DNA of 54,340 nucleotides from Bacteroidota bacterium. Lineage in GTDB: Bacteria > Bacteroidota > Bacteroidia > Bacteroidales > CAIWKO01. How positions within the stretch are numbered: position 1 is the stretch's first letter; every line of letters begins with the position of its first letter. Below, piece after piece: positions 1 through 7,007 of this stretch. The DNA lies in the NCBI GenBank assembly GCA_037133915.1, contig JBAXND010000029.1, forward strand, positions 1-54,340. Direction: 5' to 3'. Both the position numbers and the translations under genes were made by a program. The notes under the pieces are model-generated. The model was not told where the DNA came from. It did not search any database and saw only the letters and a list, made by a program, of their open reading frames with translations.

Positions 1-612
1 TTGGTGGACCAGTTTGCCGCGGAATGAGTGGACTACTATGTGCGGAATATCCAGAACCTCGTTATTTGTCAATATTAATTTCCTTGATTTGTTTGGTAAT
101 TGAAAGTCTGTAAGCTGCATGAAGTATGCTTCTAATTCTTCCTTACTTAGTTTACCTGTGATCCTATCGTCAGTCTTATCGCGTTTGTCGAGGAATAGAC
201 AGAATTCTTTATAAGCCCTGTGCTTTGCACAAAGGTTTGCCCAATCAACTTCTTTGGAAGTATTTATGTATTCTGGCTCAAAGTCTGATTTTATTTTCGC
301 TTCCAAATGCCTCTTTTGAATTTCCTTTATCTCAATAACAAAATCTGTAAAACTAGGAGTAATCGCCTTTCTAAAAAAGTACTCATCAAAATCATGTATC
401 ATTTCTCTTTTAAAATAGTTGATTGCGATTAGGTCTCCAAATTCGCCCTCATAAAGTCCAATCAGTTTTTGGCTCATCAGTTGTTTATAATGGGAGACCA
501 GCCAATCCGCTTTGGCCGTTTTCAGATCCTCGTTGAAATCGTTTTTTATATCATTAAACTCAGCATTGAAAGTATTTTCAAAGACTTTGTTACTTTTATT
601 CGCATCAGCCAT
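1..612 (-). CDS. Hypothetical protein of the integrated element, cut by the window edge
   Basis: An open frame of 204 codons starts at the ATG at 612 and runs off the left edge without a stop, so the C-terminus is missing. The visible protein is charged and probably mostly helical, starting MADANKSNKVFENTF. It has no signal peptide, membrane segment or motif that I recognise. It lies 35 bp downstream of the integrase gene on the same strand, and the two are probably co-transcribed. Its position inside the att end of an integrated element suggests it is element cargo or an element maintenance gene, but that is inference from position only. Codon use is AT-rich, like the integrase. No function can be assigned. 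Confidence 0.7.
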   Translation of the reverse strand, partial: MADANKSNKVFENTFNAEFNDIKNDFNEDLKTAKADWLVSHYKQLMSQKLIGLYEGEFGDLIAINYFKREMIHDFDEYFFRKAITPSFTDFVIEIKEIQKRHLEAKIKSDFEPEYINTSKEVDWANLCAKHRAYKEFCLFLDKRDKTDDRITGKLSKEELEAYFMQLTDFQLPNKSRKLILTNNEVLDIPHIVVHSFRGKLVHQ

Positions 613-647
613 GATAATGTAATTTAAGTTCTTGCTTGTTTTTGTTA

Positions 648-1892
648 TTAAATCAGGTTTTGATTTGCGGCATCTATCACTGAATTATCAAAGCTATCAA
701 GATAGATGTGCGTTGTCTTTTCACTCGTGTGTCCCATTCCTTCGCTAATAACCGCGACCGGGACACCGCTTCTTTTAAGGACTGTTGCAAAGGTATGACG
801 TGCAACATAAGTAGTCAAATTTATTTCAATTCCGGCATCTTTTGCAATTGTTTTTAAATCCTTATCTGTTTGCCCGATCACTTTATGCACACGGTTTTGA
901 ATTCTTATTGAAGTATCATGGAAATCAGATAGAATAGGGAAAATATAATCTCCGCCATTTTGGTAAATGACCTTTTTATAATGATTAAGAATTTCTTGCG
1001 CCGGAGATAACAGACCAACATCGTATGATTTGTTTGTTTTTGTACGAATATATTTTAGCCGCCCATTATTGATATCGCTCCATTTCAACTTTGCCATGTC
1101 TACGAAATTCATGCCCATAGTATAGTAGCTAAAAAGAAAATAATTTTTGGAATGGAATAATCGTGAGCCCTCGACATAATCAAGGTCAATTATTTTTTTA
1201 ATTTCTGCTTTTGTTATAGCACGCTTTACCGTTTTTGTACTTAATGAGGATATTTTGTAATCATTGAACGGATAAATACTCTTATCACAATGGCCTTCTG
1301 AAATTGCTCTGTTTATAACAGATCGCAATGTTCGCATGTAATAGGAAATTGAAATTTCCTTTGCACCGTTTACTCTGAAAAAATTCTCATACCTCTTAAT
1401 AAAAGAAACCGTGATATCCGTGAAATACAACATTTCCTTCCGTGTGAATTTTTTCAACATACTCTTTGTTTGTGAGTATACCCCGGCGTTTCCTACTTTA
1501 TCCGCTTTTTTTTCTTCTTTTACTATCTTGTCTATGAAACTGTATAGGTCAATATTAGTGCTTTTTGATTTGATTCTTCTCGTCACGGTTTCAGCAGAAA
1601 AACTCTCTGACTTATCTTCGAATTCCAGCAAGGTCTTTTGAACCTCATTAATTTTACGACCTATATATATATCCAACCTTAATTTATTGGGGTGTGTTTT
1701 CTTTGGTCGTTCTGCTGTAAAGTCCCACAGTTGCTTATCACAGGAGTATCCGATTGAGACATATTTAGGTTTGCGATTTTTAATAATGCGCAACATAATC
1801 GGACTTTCACCGTTTTTTAGTACCTTCGATGTGTACAACAAAACCTTAATTGATGAATTGGCGCTCATTTTAGTAATTTCTGGTTTAAACAT
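648..1892 (-). CDS. Tyrosine recombinase (integrase), SAM-like-5 type
   Basis: A site-specific recombinase of 414 aa, the usual length for Bacteroidota element integrases. Residues from about 10 to 100 form the arm-binding-like N-terminal domain (PIMLRI motif), about 115-215 the SAM-like core-binding domain, and about 225-414 the catalytic domain. Visible catalytic residues are the RTKT beta-hairpin Lys (about 285), the second Arg in VARHTFAT (R365), the GH pair (H388) and the nucleophile Tyr in IYLDSF (Y397). Where the first catalytic Arg would be expected the sequence reads MGMNFVDM (about 259-266), without Arg. The HxxR motif reads YVAR. An alternative start at 1868 (MSANSSIKV) fits the family better, because a TATTTTTG promoter element at 1909-1916 would leave the 1892 start with almost no leader. 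The gene lies next to a tRNA-Arg fragment and 10-bp direct repeats, as expected for an integrase beside its att site. Confidence 0.93.
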   Translation of the reverse strand: MFKPEITKMSANSSIKVLLYTSKVLKNGESPIMLRIIKNRKPKYVSIGYSCDKQLWDFTAERPKKTHPNKLRLDIYIGRKINEVQKTLLEFEDKSESFSAETVTRRIKSKSTNIDLYSFIDKIVKEEKKADKVGNAGVYSQTKSMLKKFTRKEMLYFTDITVSFIKRYENFFRVNGAKEISISYYMRTLRSVINRAISEGHCDKSIYPFNDYKISSLSTKTVKRAITKAEIKKIIDLDYVEGSRLFHSKNYFLFSYYTMGMNFVDMAKLKWSDINNGRLKYIRTKTNKSYDVGLLSPAQEILNHYKKVIYQNGGDYIFPILSDFHDTSIRIQNRVHKVIGQTDKDLKTIAKDAGIEINLTTYVARHTFATVLKRSGVPVAVISEGMGHTSEKTTHIYLDSFDNSVIDAANQNLI

Positions 1893-1903
1893 GGTTTAAA
1901 CAT
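1882..1903. repeat. Two tandem copies of GGTTTAAACAT at the integrase start
   Basis: Two identical 11-bp copies (1882-1892 and 1893-1903) each contain the palindrome GTTTAAAC. They sit between the possible integrase starts (1868, 1892) and the TATTTTTG element at 1909-1916. They could be an autoregulatory or recombinase-accessory binding site; this is inferred from position and symmetry only. Confidence 0.5.
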
Positions 1904-1964
1904 TTGTACAAAAATAGCCTAAATAAGCATAGTAAATACATAATCATAAAATTTTATATTACTG

Positions 1965-2010
1965 ATTTACTAACATTTACTAACAATTACTAAGATACGC
2001 TAAGATATAA
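1965..2010. repeat. Phased 10-bp direct repeats between integrase and att core
   Basis: Four consecutive decamers read TAACATTTAC, TAACAATTAC, TAAGATACGC and TAAGATATAA (1971-2010), preceded by a partial copy at 1965-1970. The 10-bp period places each copy on the same face of the helix. Arm-type integrase-binding sites are typically short direct repeats between int and the crossover core, so this is the likely role. No binding data are available. Confidence 0.55.
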
Positions 2011-2013
2011 CCA

Positions 2014-2060
2014 ACAGCCTTCTAAGCTGTGGGTCGCGCGTTCGAATCGCGCCGGAATCA
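2014..2060 (+). other. 3' fragment of tRNA-Arg(UCU): attachment site of the integrated element
   Basis: The sequence folds as the 3' part of a tRNA. The anticodon stem is ACAGC/GCTGT (2014-2018, 2026-2030) around the loop CTTCTAA, giving anticodon TCT. A five-base variable loop GGGTC follows, then a perfect T arm GCGCG-TTCGAAT-CGCGC (2036-2052) and the acceptor 3' strand CGGAATC plus discriminator A (2053-2060). No matching 5' acceptor strand GATTCCG or D arm is found upstream; that side is element DNA. This is the standard footprint of integration into the 3' half of a tRNA gene: the restored intact tRNA should lie at the other end of the element, to the left of the window. CCA is not encoded. 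Confidence 0.85.
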
Positions 2061-2239
2061 CAGGGTCGTCTCGCCAGAGGCGAGACCGGAATCACTCTCC
2101 CACTCTTGATGAATTTATTGCGCGATGAGAAGTTTATCCGCCGACCGGCGGAAATCGCGCCGGAATCACAGGGTCGTCTCGCCAGAGGCGAGACCGGAAT
2201 CACAGGGTCGTCTCGCCAGAGGCGAGACCGGAATCACCC
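2052..2239. repeat. Palindromic 34-bp repeats carrying the tRNA 3' tail
   Basis: Three copies of the perfect stem GTCTCGCC-AGA-GGCGAGAC lie at 2068-2086, 2176-2194 and 2210-2228. Each is preceded by CCGGAATCACAGGGTC and followed by CCGGAATCAC, so the end of the tRNA (CCGGAATCA) is duplicated around every palindrome. Copies two and three are exactly 34 bp apart. Between copies one and two there is another hairpin, TCCGCC-GACC-GGCGGA (2137-2152), and a second copy of the T-stem tail AATCGCGCCGGAATCAC. Open frames through this stretch are translations of tRNA tail and repeat, not genes. The role is unknown; REP-like elements or scars of repeated integration are possible. Confidence 0.75.
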
Positions 2240-2262
2240 CCCCATTTTCCTCACTCACTCCG

Positions 2263-2514
2263 CACACGGGCTTGTGCAAAGACTGCACGAGCTTGAAAAA
2301 ACGCTGCACGACCTTCTGCAAAAGACGCACAGGCTTCTGCAAATGACGCACGGGCTTCTGCAAAAGACGCAGGGGCTTCTGCAAATGACGCACGGGCTTC
2401 TGTAAATGACGCACGGGCTTCTGCAAATGACACAGGGGCTTCTGTAAATAACGCACGGGCCTGTGTAAAAAACGCAGGGGCTTCTGCAAAAGACGCACAG
2501 GCTTGTGCAAAAAA
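2263..2514. repeat. Tandem array of twelve 21-bp units
   Basis: Twelve head-to-tail units of exactly 21 bp fill 252 bp, with consensus CGCACGGGCTTCTGCAAATGA. Outer units (the first two and the tenth) are more divergent, and the central units differ by one to three bases. Because the unit is a multiple of three with few stops, several frames stay open and give false heptad-repeat proteins (LLQMTHG, SFAEARA, HLQKPVR). Nothing suggests translation: no start context, no flanking domain. Many units can form a small hairpin between GCA(G/C) and (C/G)TGC around GGGCTT. The array lies between the palindromic repeats and the orphan gene at 2753. Confidence 0.85.
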
Positions 2515-2752
2515 AAACTAACCCCAAGCACCTCTTAACGTGCCTTGACGGGTACTATTTTGGGAAAGCGTATTCCCAAAAATGGAAATAAATGGGGCTT
2601 TCATGGCATGCCAGCGCCCTCCTGCAGCTTCTCAAACTGCTTAATAATAAACAATATAAGATAATATTTAAAATTTCAGGGGTGTTTTGTACAAAATTTG
2701 AAAGTCTAAGTGCAATTCAGAAAAAATCAAATAAATCAAAAAACATAAAACT
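2515..2752. other. Non-coding stretch with two inverted repeats
   Basis: No gene is visible. A perfect 9-bp inverted repeat TTTTGGGAA-AGCGTA-TTCCCAAAA lies at 2558-2581. A perfect 12-bp palindrome TTTTGTACAAAA lies at 2685-2696, about 57 bp upstream of the next gene, where it could be an operator. I see no good TAnnTTTG element for the gene at 2753. An AT-rich stretch (2641-2680) separates the two. Confidence 0.5.
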
Positions 2753-3466
2753 ATGACAGCAAACACCGCCAAATCGTTCGGAGCACAGCTTCTTAAAGGT
2801 CAGAGTCTCGTAACGTATATCAACGGCTTCACCAATTTCAATCCGCCCCGCGTTGAGGAGAGTGTGGGAGAAATGACCACTCTGGTAAACAAAATTTATG
2901 CAGCAAACGCCTCGGAGATAGTGAGGCTGGAGAACTACCTGCAGGCGACAGAGGCGCGGGCCGCCGCCTTCCGAAAGAAGGACGGTTCCGTTGAACGGCT
3001 GATTCCCGCGATAAGGGGAGCCGTAGAATCTCAATACGGAAAACCCTCCCGTGAACTTTCAACCCTCGACATTATCATCCGCCGGATGAGACCTCTCAGA
3101 CACACGGCTCCGGTATCTGACCCCGCGAATACCGATGCCTCAAAAACCATCAGCCAGTCGGAACGCTCATACGGTTCCGTTACCCAGTTCTTCAATGATA
3201 TCATCAATTGCCTGTCGCAGTTCACAGGATACGTTCCCGCGAACGATGCCCTCAAGGTAGCATCACTTCAGGCACATGCACAGCTGCTCGGTACTCTGAA
3301 TAATAATGTTTCGCTGGCCATACAGCTCCTGCAGACCGAACGGCTGCAACGCATCGCGCTGTATAAAGAACTCGATGAACGGGTGAAACGGATCAAGGCA
3401 TATGTGAAATCGGAGTATGGTCTTCAATCCAGCGAAGCACAACTCATCGCCCGGCTCAAATACTAA
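2753..3466 (+). CDS. Conserved-looking hypothetical protein, 237 aa
   Basis: A soluble, mostly helical protein without signal peptide or membrane segment. It begins MTANTAKSFGAQLLKG and ends EAQLIARLKY. The N-terminal half carries NGFTNFNPPRVEESVGEM. The middle contains a low-complexity linker (TAPVSDPANTDASKT), and the C-terminal third is a likely long helix (RLQRIALYKELDERVKRIKAYVKSEYG). I recall proteins of this general build and length in other Bacteroidota, always without a function, but cannot verify it here. Codon use is richer in G and C (CGG, CCC, CGC) than in the neighbouring element genes. It follows the 21-bp repeat array and a 12-bp palindrome, and a strong convergent terminator follows it. 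Function unknown. Confidence 0.8.
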   Translation: MTANTAKSFGAQLLKGQSLVTYINGFTNFNPPRVEESVGEMTTLVNKIYAANASEIVRLENYLQATEARAAAFRKKDGSVERLIPAIRGAVESQYGKPSRELSTLDIIIRRMRPLRHTAPVSDPANTDASKTISQSERSYGSVTQFFNDIINCLSQFTGYVPANDALKVASLQAHAQLLGTLNNNVSLAIQLLQTERLQRIALYKELDERVKRIKAYVKSEYGLQSSEAQLIARLKY

Positions 3467-3630
3467 TACGTATACCGAAGTGACATGCAACAGCTCAATA
3501 TGATACAGTAATCAGAACGGAACGTTGCCGTTCTCATGTCATTTCTATGCCCTTGCTCCTGCCCCGACAACAAATCTCACGAAAGTGGAATTATATGGCT
3601 GTTGCGGCTTTGTCGGAATATCCTGATAAA

Positions 3631-3669
3631 AATAATGGCAGTACCTCCTTAACAGATACTGCCATTATT
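3631..3669. terminator. Bidirectional terminator between convergent genes
   Basis: A perfect 13-bp inverted repeat, AATAATGGCAGTA and TACTGCCATTATT, is separated by 13 nt. It lies between the stop of the 2753 gene (plus) and the stop of the 3683 gene (minus). There is no long T run, but symmetry and placement fit a shared terminator. Confidence 0.6.
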
Positions 3670-3682
3670 CGTAATGCCTGTA

Positions 3683-5308
3683 TTATTGTTTGATGAAATG
3701 CGATGAAATGAATTGTCCGTTCAACATTCCTTTCAGCAGATAAACTCCATTTTCTTCGTTTGAAAGATCAATCATTACCGGATTGGTGATTTCATCCGTA
3801 CATGAGAAAACGAGTCTTCCGTTAATGTCTGTAATGCGAATATTTGTCAGCGTTTGTCCGTGACCGGGTATCAGATTAAACTGTCCGTTGCCGGGATTAG
3901 GATAAACACTGAAGTTTACTCCGGCAACATCATCAATTCCGGTGCATGCATCAACAGTAATATTTTCAATGGCAGTGGCCGAACAAGTTCCATCGGAATA
4001 GGTATAGGTAATCGGAAATGTTCCCAGACCCGCGGTTGCCGGGTCGAATATGTTGGTATTAACACCTGTTCCCGAATAAGTTCCTCCTGCCGGCGAGCCA
4101 CCCGAAAGCATGAAGGGTGCGCCCGTTATGCAGATTGTACTTAACGGAGCCTGAGTAACTACCGGGGCAGTATTAACTGTAATATTTGCATTGGTGGTAT
4201 AATAGCAGGCATAGGCATCCGTATATTCATAGGTTATTAGTTGCGATCCCACAGCCGGATTGAAGGTGTTGCCTGTGACACCTGTCCCGAAATAATTACC
4301 ACCGGCGGGTAATCCCTCGGTAAGCGTGATGGGGGAATCATTTGAGCACAGCGCCGGTAAACCGTTTAACGAAGTTGGATTTGGGCCGCAGACAATAGTA
4401 AGGCTATATGATTGTGATCCCGTACACCCGCTCATATCACTTACGGTAACCGTGAAATTAAATGTTCCGGTTGCAGTTGGTGTTCCGGTAATGCTTCCGT
4501 CTGTAGCCAGAATTAAGCCCGGAGGAAGGGCGCCTGCCGTTATTGTAAACGTCGGGGTGCCCAATGCGCCGGTTTGAGTGATGGCCCCATTATAAGCAAC
4601 GCCGGCTGCTCCGCCTGTTAACGAACCTCCGCTTGTTAAGGTGAAGGCAGGACACACATAAGGGGTATAAACTACATTATCTAACCCAATAAAATCTGAA
4701 TTAGAGCCAGAACTACCTCCTGAAGTTACAAAGTAGCGAAATGCCAAACGACCTGAGGTTGGCGCAGATAAGCCGGAAACAGTAACGGTGAATTGCGTCC
4801 ATGTTGTGGGGTAAACACCCAGCACCAGCGTTGGATTAACACTTAAAAGCAAGGTTGAGAAATCACCGACAGTAAGACCAGTACCAACATCAGTGCTTGC
4901 TCCGTTTGCACTCATTCTTATTTCCAGACGATCAGCATAAGAATCCGGACTTGGCTTGCGGGTATAAAAGGTTAATACGTCACCATTCTTCAGGGTCAGG
5001 TTTGGTGTAAGCAGCCAGGTACTGATGGTTCCGGTTGTTCCGGTACTGTTATAATTTGCACTGATATAAGCATCGGCAGCGCCGTTATAAGCGTCAAACG
5101 GGCCACCACCTGATACGCTCGGGCCTTGTGACCATGTGGTAGTTCCAACAGGAACGCTTGCATTGACCATGGCCCATCCGCCGACAGTCAGATTACTGAT
5201 TGCGTCAAAATTTTCTGTAAAGCCCTGGGCTTTTACCTGTGTTAAATTGAACATTGCCATAATTATCATGGCCATTACAAGGCTGAGACGTGTTTTCTTA
5301 GTTTTCAT
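3683..5308 (-). CDS. Secreted T9SS cargo with choice-of-anchor J and putative Ig (He_PIG) domains
   Basis: A 541-aa surface or secreted protein. Residues 1-27 are a Sec signal peptide ending VKAQ. Residues about 30-215 look like a choice-of-anchor J (jelly-roll) module (FTENFDAISNLTVGGW...DFIGLDNVVY). About 220-306 is a putative Ig domain of the He_PIG type (AGALPPGLILATDGSITGTPTATGTF, read in parts). About 310-455 contains two Ig-like repeats with PAGG(N/T)Y(F/S)GTGV. The last 80 residues are a type A Por sorting domain (VYPNPGNGQF, DINGRLVF, NGVYLLKG), which directs export through the type IX system and cleavage at the surface. No enzymatic domain is visible, so an adhesin or structural role is likely. 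A TATATTTG element on the minus strand (5408-5415) may be its promoter. Confidence 0.9.
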   Translation of the reverse strand: MKTKKTRLSLVMAMIIMAMFNLTQVKAQGFTENFDAISNLTVGGWAMVNASVPVGTTTWSQGPSVSGGGPFDAYNGAADAYISANYNSTGTTGTISTWLLTPNLTLKNGDVLTFYTRKPSPDSYADRLEIRMSANGASTDVGTGLTVGDFSTLLLSVNPTLVLGVYPTTWTQFTVTVSGLSAPTSGRLAFRYFVTSGGSSGSNSDFIGLDNVVYTPYVCPAFTLTSGGSLTGGAAGVAYNGAITQTGALGTPTFTITAGALPPGLILATDGSITGTPTATGTFNFTVTVSDMSGCTGSQSYSLTIVCGPNPTSLNGLPALCSNDSPITLTEGLPAGGNYFGTGVTGNTFNPAVGSQLITYEYTDAYACYYTTNANITVNTAPVVTQAPLSTICITGAPFMLSGGSPAGGTYSGTGVNTNIFDPATAGLGTFPITYTYSDGTCSATAIENITVDACTGIDDVAGVNFSVYPNPGNGQFNLIPGHGQTLTNIRITDINGRLVFSCTDEITNPVMIDLSNEENGVYLLKGMLNGQFISSHFIKQ

Positions 5309-5666
5309 TTTGCTGTTTGTTTGTGAGAATCATTTTTTTCAATAAACAATGTGATGTTGCTACACTTGAAATTTAAGTTGTGTAAATTGAGCAACAATAA
5401 TTATGTACAAATATAAAAATTAACAGTCGCGAAAATAATTTAAATTATCGAAGTTCACATCAAATACCTAAATCGCTTAAAACGGGAAATCGGGCATTTG
5501 AAATTTTGGTTTTTAGCAATTATAATCAAGAGGTGGGGGTTCACAATGCCTGCGGCACAAATATAAAAAATTACTTCTTACATCCCCCTTATGAGAGGTA
5601 AAGGAAGGAGTCATTGTCAGCGAAATGTCAGGAATAACAATTGCAATCGGGTTGCCCGGTGTTTCC
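5309..5666. other. Intergenic region, no gene seen
   Basis: It lies between two minus-strand genes. It carries two minus-strand TATATTTG promoter-like elements (5408-5415 and 5558-5565), neither with a convincing TTG box upstream. The first is placed to serve the T9SS gene. No RNA gene or repeat was recognised. Confidence 0.4.
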
Positions 5667-7007
5667 TTAGTAAAGCTTATCACCCAGTGCATATTTAAGT
5701 TTATAGACGTTCATGATACCGTCTATTCTTGCCTTGAGCAGCAGGAGGCGGCTTTCGGCAACCTGAGTGCTCGCATCGAGCAGGTCGAGGTTGGTAATGG
5801 CTCCGGCAGCATAATTAATCTGCGCCAGCGAATACGCCTGCTCTGCCTGTTTAAGCTGCATTTCAAACTGCGATATTTTCCTGTTCGATGCAGCAAGATT
5901 ATTTTTGTTCTCAATGACCTCACCCGCAATTGCTCTGCCTTGAATCTCTTTGTCAAGCCTGCTTGTAGTTATGGAAGACCCGGCAAGTTTAATATTATTG
6001 AGGGTTCTTGATCCGTCGAACAAAGGAATGTTCAGCCCGACGCCGGCAACATAGTTGAACGTCCATTTATTCATGTCGGGGATGTATCCGTTTTTGCCGC
6101 CTCCCGAAGCATACAGACTGATGACGGGATAGTATTTTGTACGTTCAATTTTATAATGAAGCTCGGCCAGCGTGATTTTCTCAGAAGCATTCCTCATTTC
6201 ATTCCTGCGATTGAGCGCAAAGGCCACCATGGAATCGGGATTCACGGTGTATTCCTTAATGTTCAAATCCGGTTTCACGGCGCAGGCAGTATTTTCAGGC
6301 AATCCCAGCAGGCTGTTCATCACGGCATGCTGATTGCTGACGGCTATTTCAATATCTGTAAGCTGGCTCTGCACGGCCGAAATTTTCACTTCGGTAGTCA
6401 AGATTTCATATTTGGTCGATGAACCGGTTTCATTTTTTTTATTGATGAAATCAAGATGTTCCTGCAGGGTTTTCAACTGTTCGTTCTTAATGGCGACAGC
6501 CTGCTGCAGATACACCAGAGTAAAATAATTGGTGATGGCGGCCATCGAAAGTTTTTGCCTTGCCTCATCAAGACTGATGGACACCATGTTCCTGCTCTCC
6601 TTCTGAAATGCCACTTCTTTTGAAGTACGCCCGAAATCATAAATACTCTGCTTCAGATTTACGGCAGCCGAATAATTATTTTCGGGATACAATTGAATAG
6701 AACCGAACACAGGAATATCTATTGAAGAAACAGGACCAATATGCGAATACGAAGCACTGAGGTCGAGATTCGGCAAAAATCCCGACTGTGCCAGCCTGAT
6801 GCGCATTCCCGCAGCGTTCAGTGCTTCTTCAGCTTCTTTCACTGCCGGGTGATTTTCCACCACCGCACTGATGTATTTATCAAGCGTTATCGAATCGCCG
6901 GTTTGCAGTGGTGAGCCACTTGTGTTTTGCGCCTTTAACGGGCTGATGTGCGCAAAAACAATTGCAGCAAAAATGATCGTCATGACCATGTTAAGCAGAT
7001 ATCTCAT
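5667..7007 (-). CDS. TolC-family outer-membrane efflux protein
   Basis: A 446-aa outer-membrane channel of the OEP/TolC family. It has an N-terminal signal peptide (to about residue 26, SPLKAQ) and the internal duplication typical of the family. Each half has a beta-strand hairpin (YSHIGPVSSI, YVAGVGLNIPLFDG) and long coiled-coil helices that would form the periplasmic tunnel (about 130-215 and 345-435). Its start overlaps the stop of the upstream MFS gene by 4 bp (ATGA), showing translational coupling. Together with the HlyD and DHA2 genes it makes a complete tripartite pump. It is the last gene of the MarR-led operon. The exported substrate cannot be read from the sequence; drugs, bile salts or fatty acids are usual for this class. 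Confidence 0.93.
   Translation of the reverse strand: MRYLLNMVMTIIFAAIVFAHISPLKAQNTSGSPLQTGDSITLDKYISAVVENHPAVKEAEEALNAAGMRIRLAQSGFLPNLDLSASYSHIGPVSSIDIPVFGSIQLYPENNYSAAVNLKQSIYDFGRTSKEVAFQKESRNMVSISLDEARQKLSMAAITNYFTLVYLQQAVAIKNEQLKTLQEHLDFINKKNETGSSTKYEILTTEVKISAVQSQLTDIEIAVSNQHAVMNSLLGLPENTACAVKPDLNIKEYTVNPDSMVAFALNRRNEMRNASEKITLAELHYKIERTKYYPVISLYASGGGKNGYIPDMNKWTFNYVAGVGLNIPLFDGSRTLNNIKLAGSSITTSRLDKEIQGRAIAGEVIENKNNLAASNRKISQFEMQLKQAEQAYSLAQINYAAGAITNLDLLDASTQVAESRLLLLKARIDGIMNVYKLKYALGDKLY

Noticed and set aside
2014..2060. A complete tRNA-Arg gene
   Set aside because: The D arm and the 5' acceptor strand are absent upstream; only the 3' part is present.
2000..2203. Minus-strand open frame giving IRTRDPQLRRL
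   Set aside because: This is a translation of the tRNA-Arg fragment and the palindromic repeats; the peptide is a well-known false product of tRNA genes.
2263..2514. CRISPR array
   Set aside because: Units are adjacent with no unique spacers, and no cas genes are present.
2106..2531. Several long frames with heptad repeats (LLQMTHG, SFAEARA, HLQKPVR)
   Set aside because: They are read-through of the 21-bp tandem array, which has no stops because its length is a multiple of three. No start or domain supports a gene.
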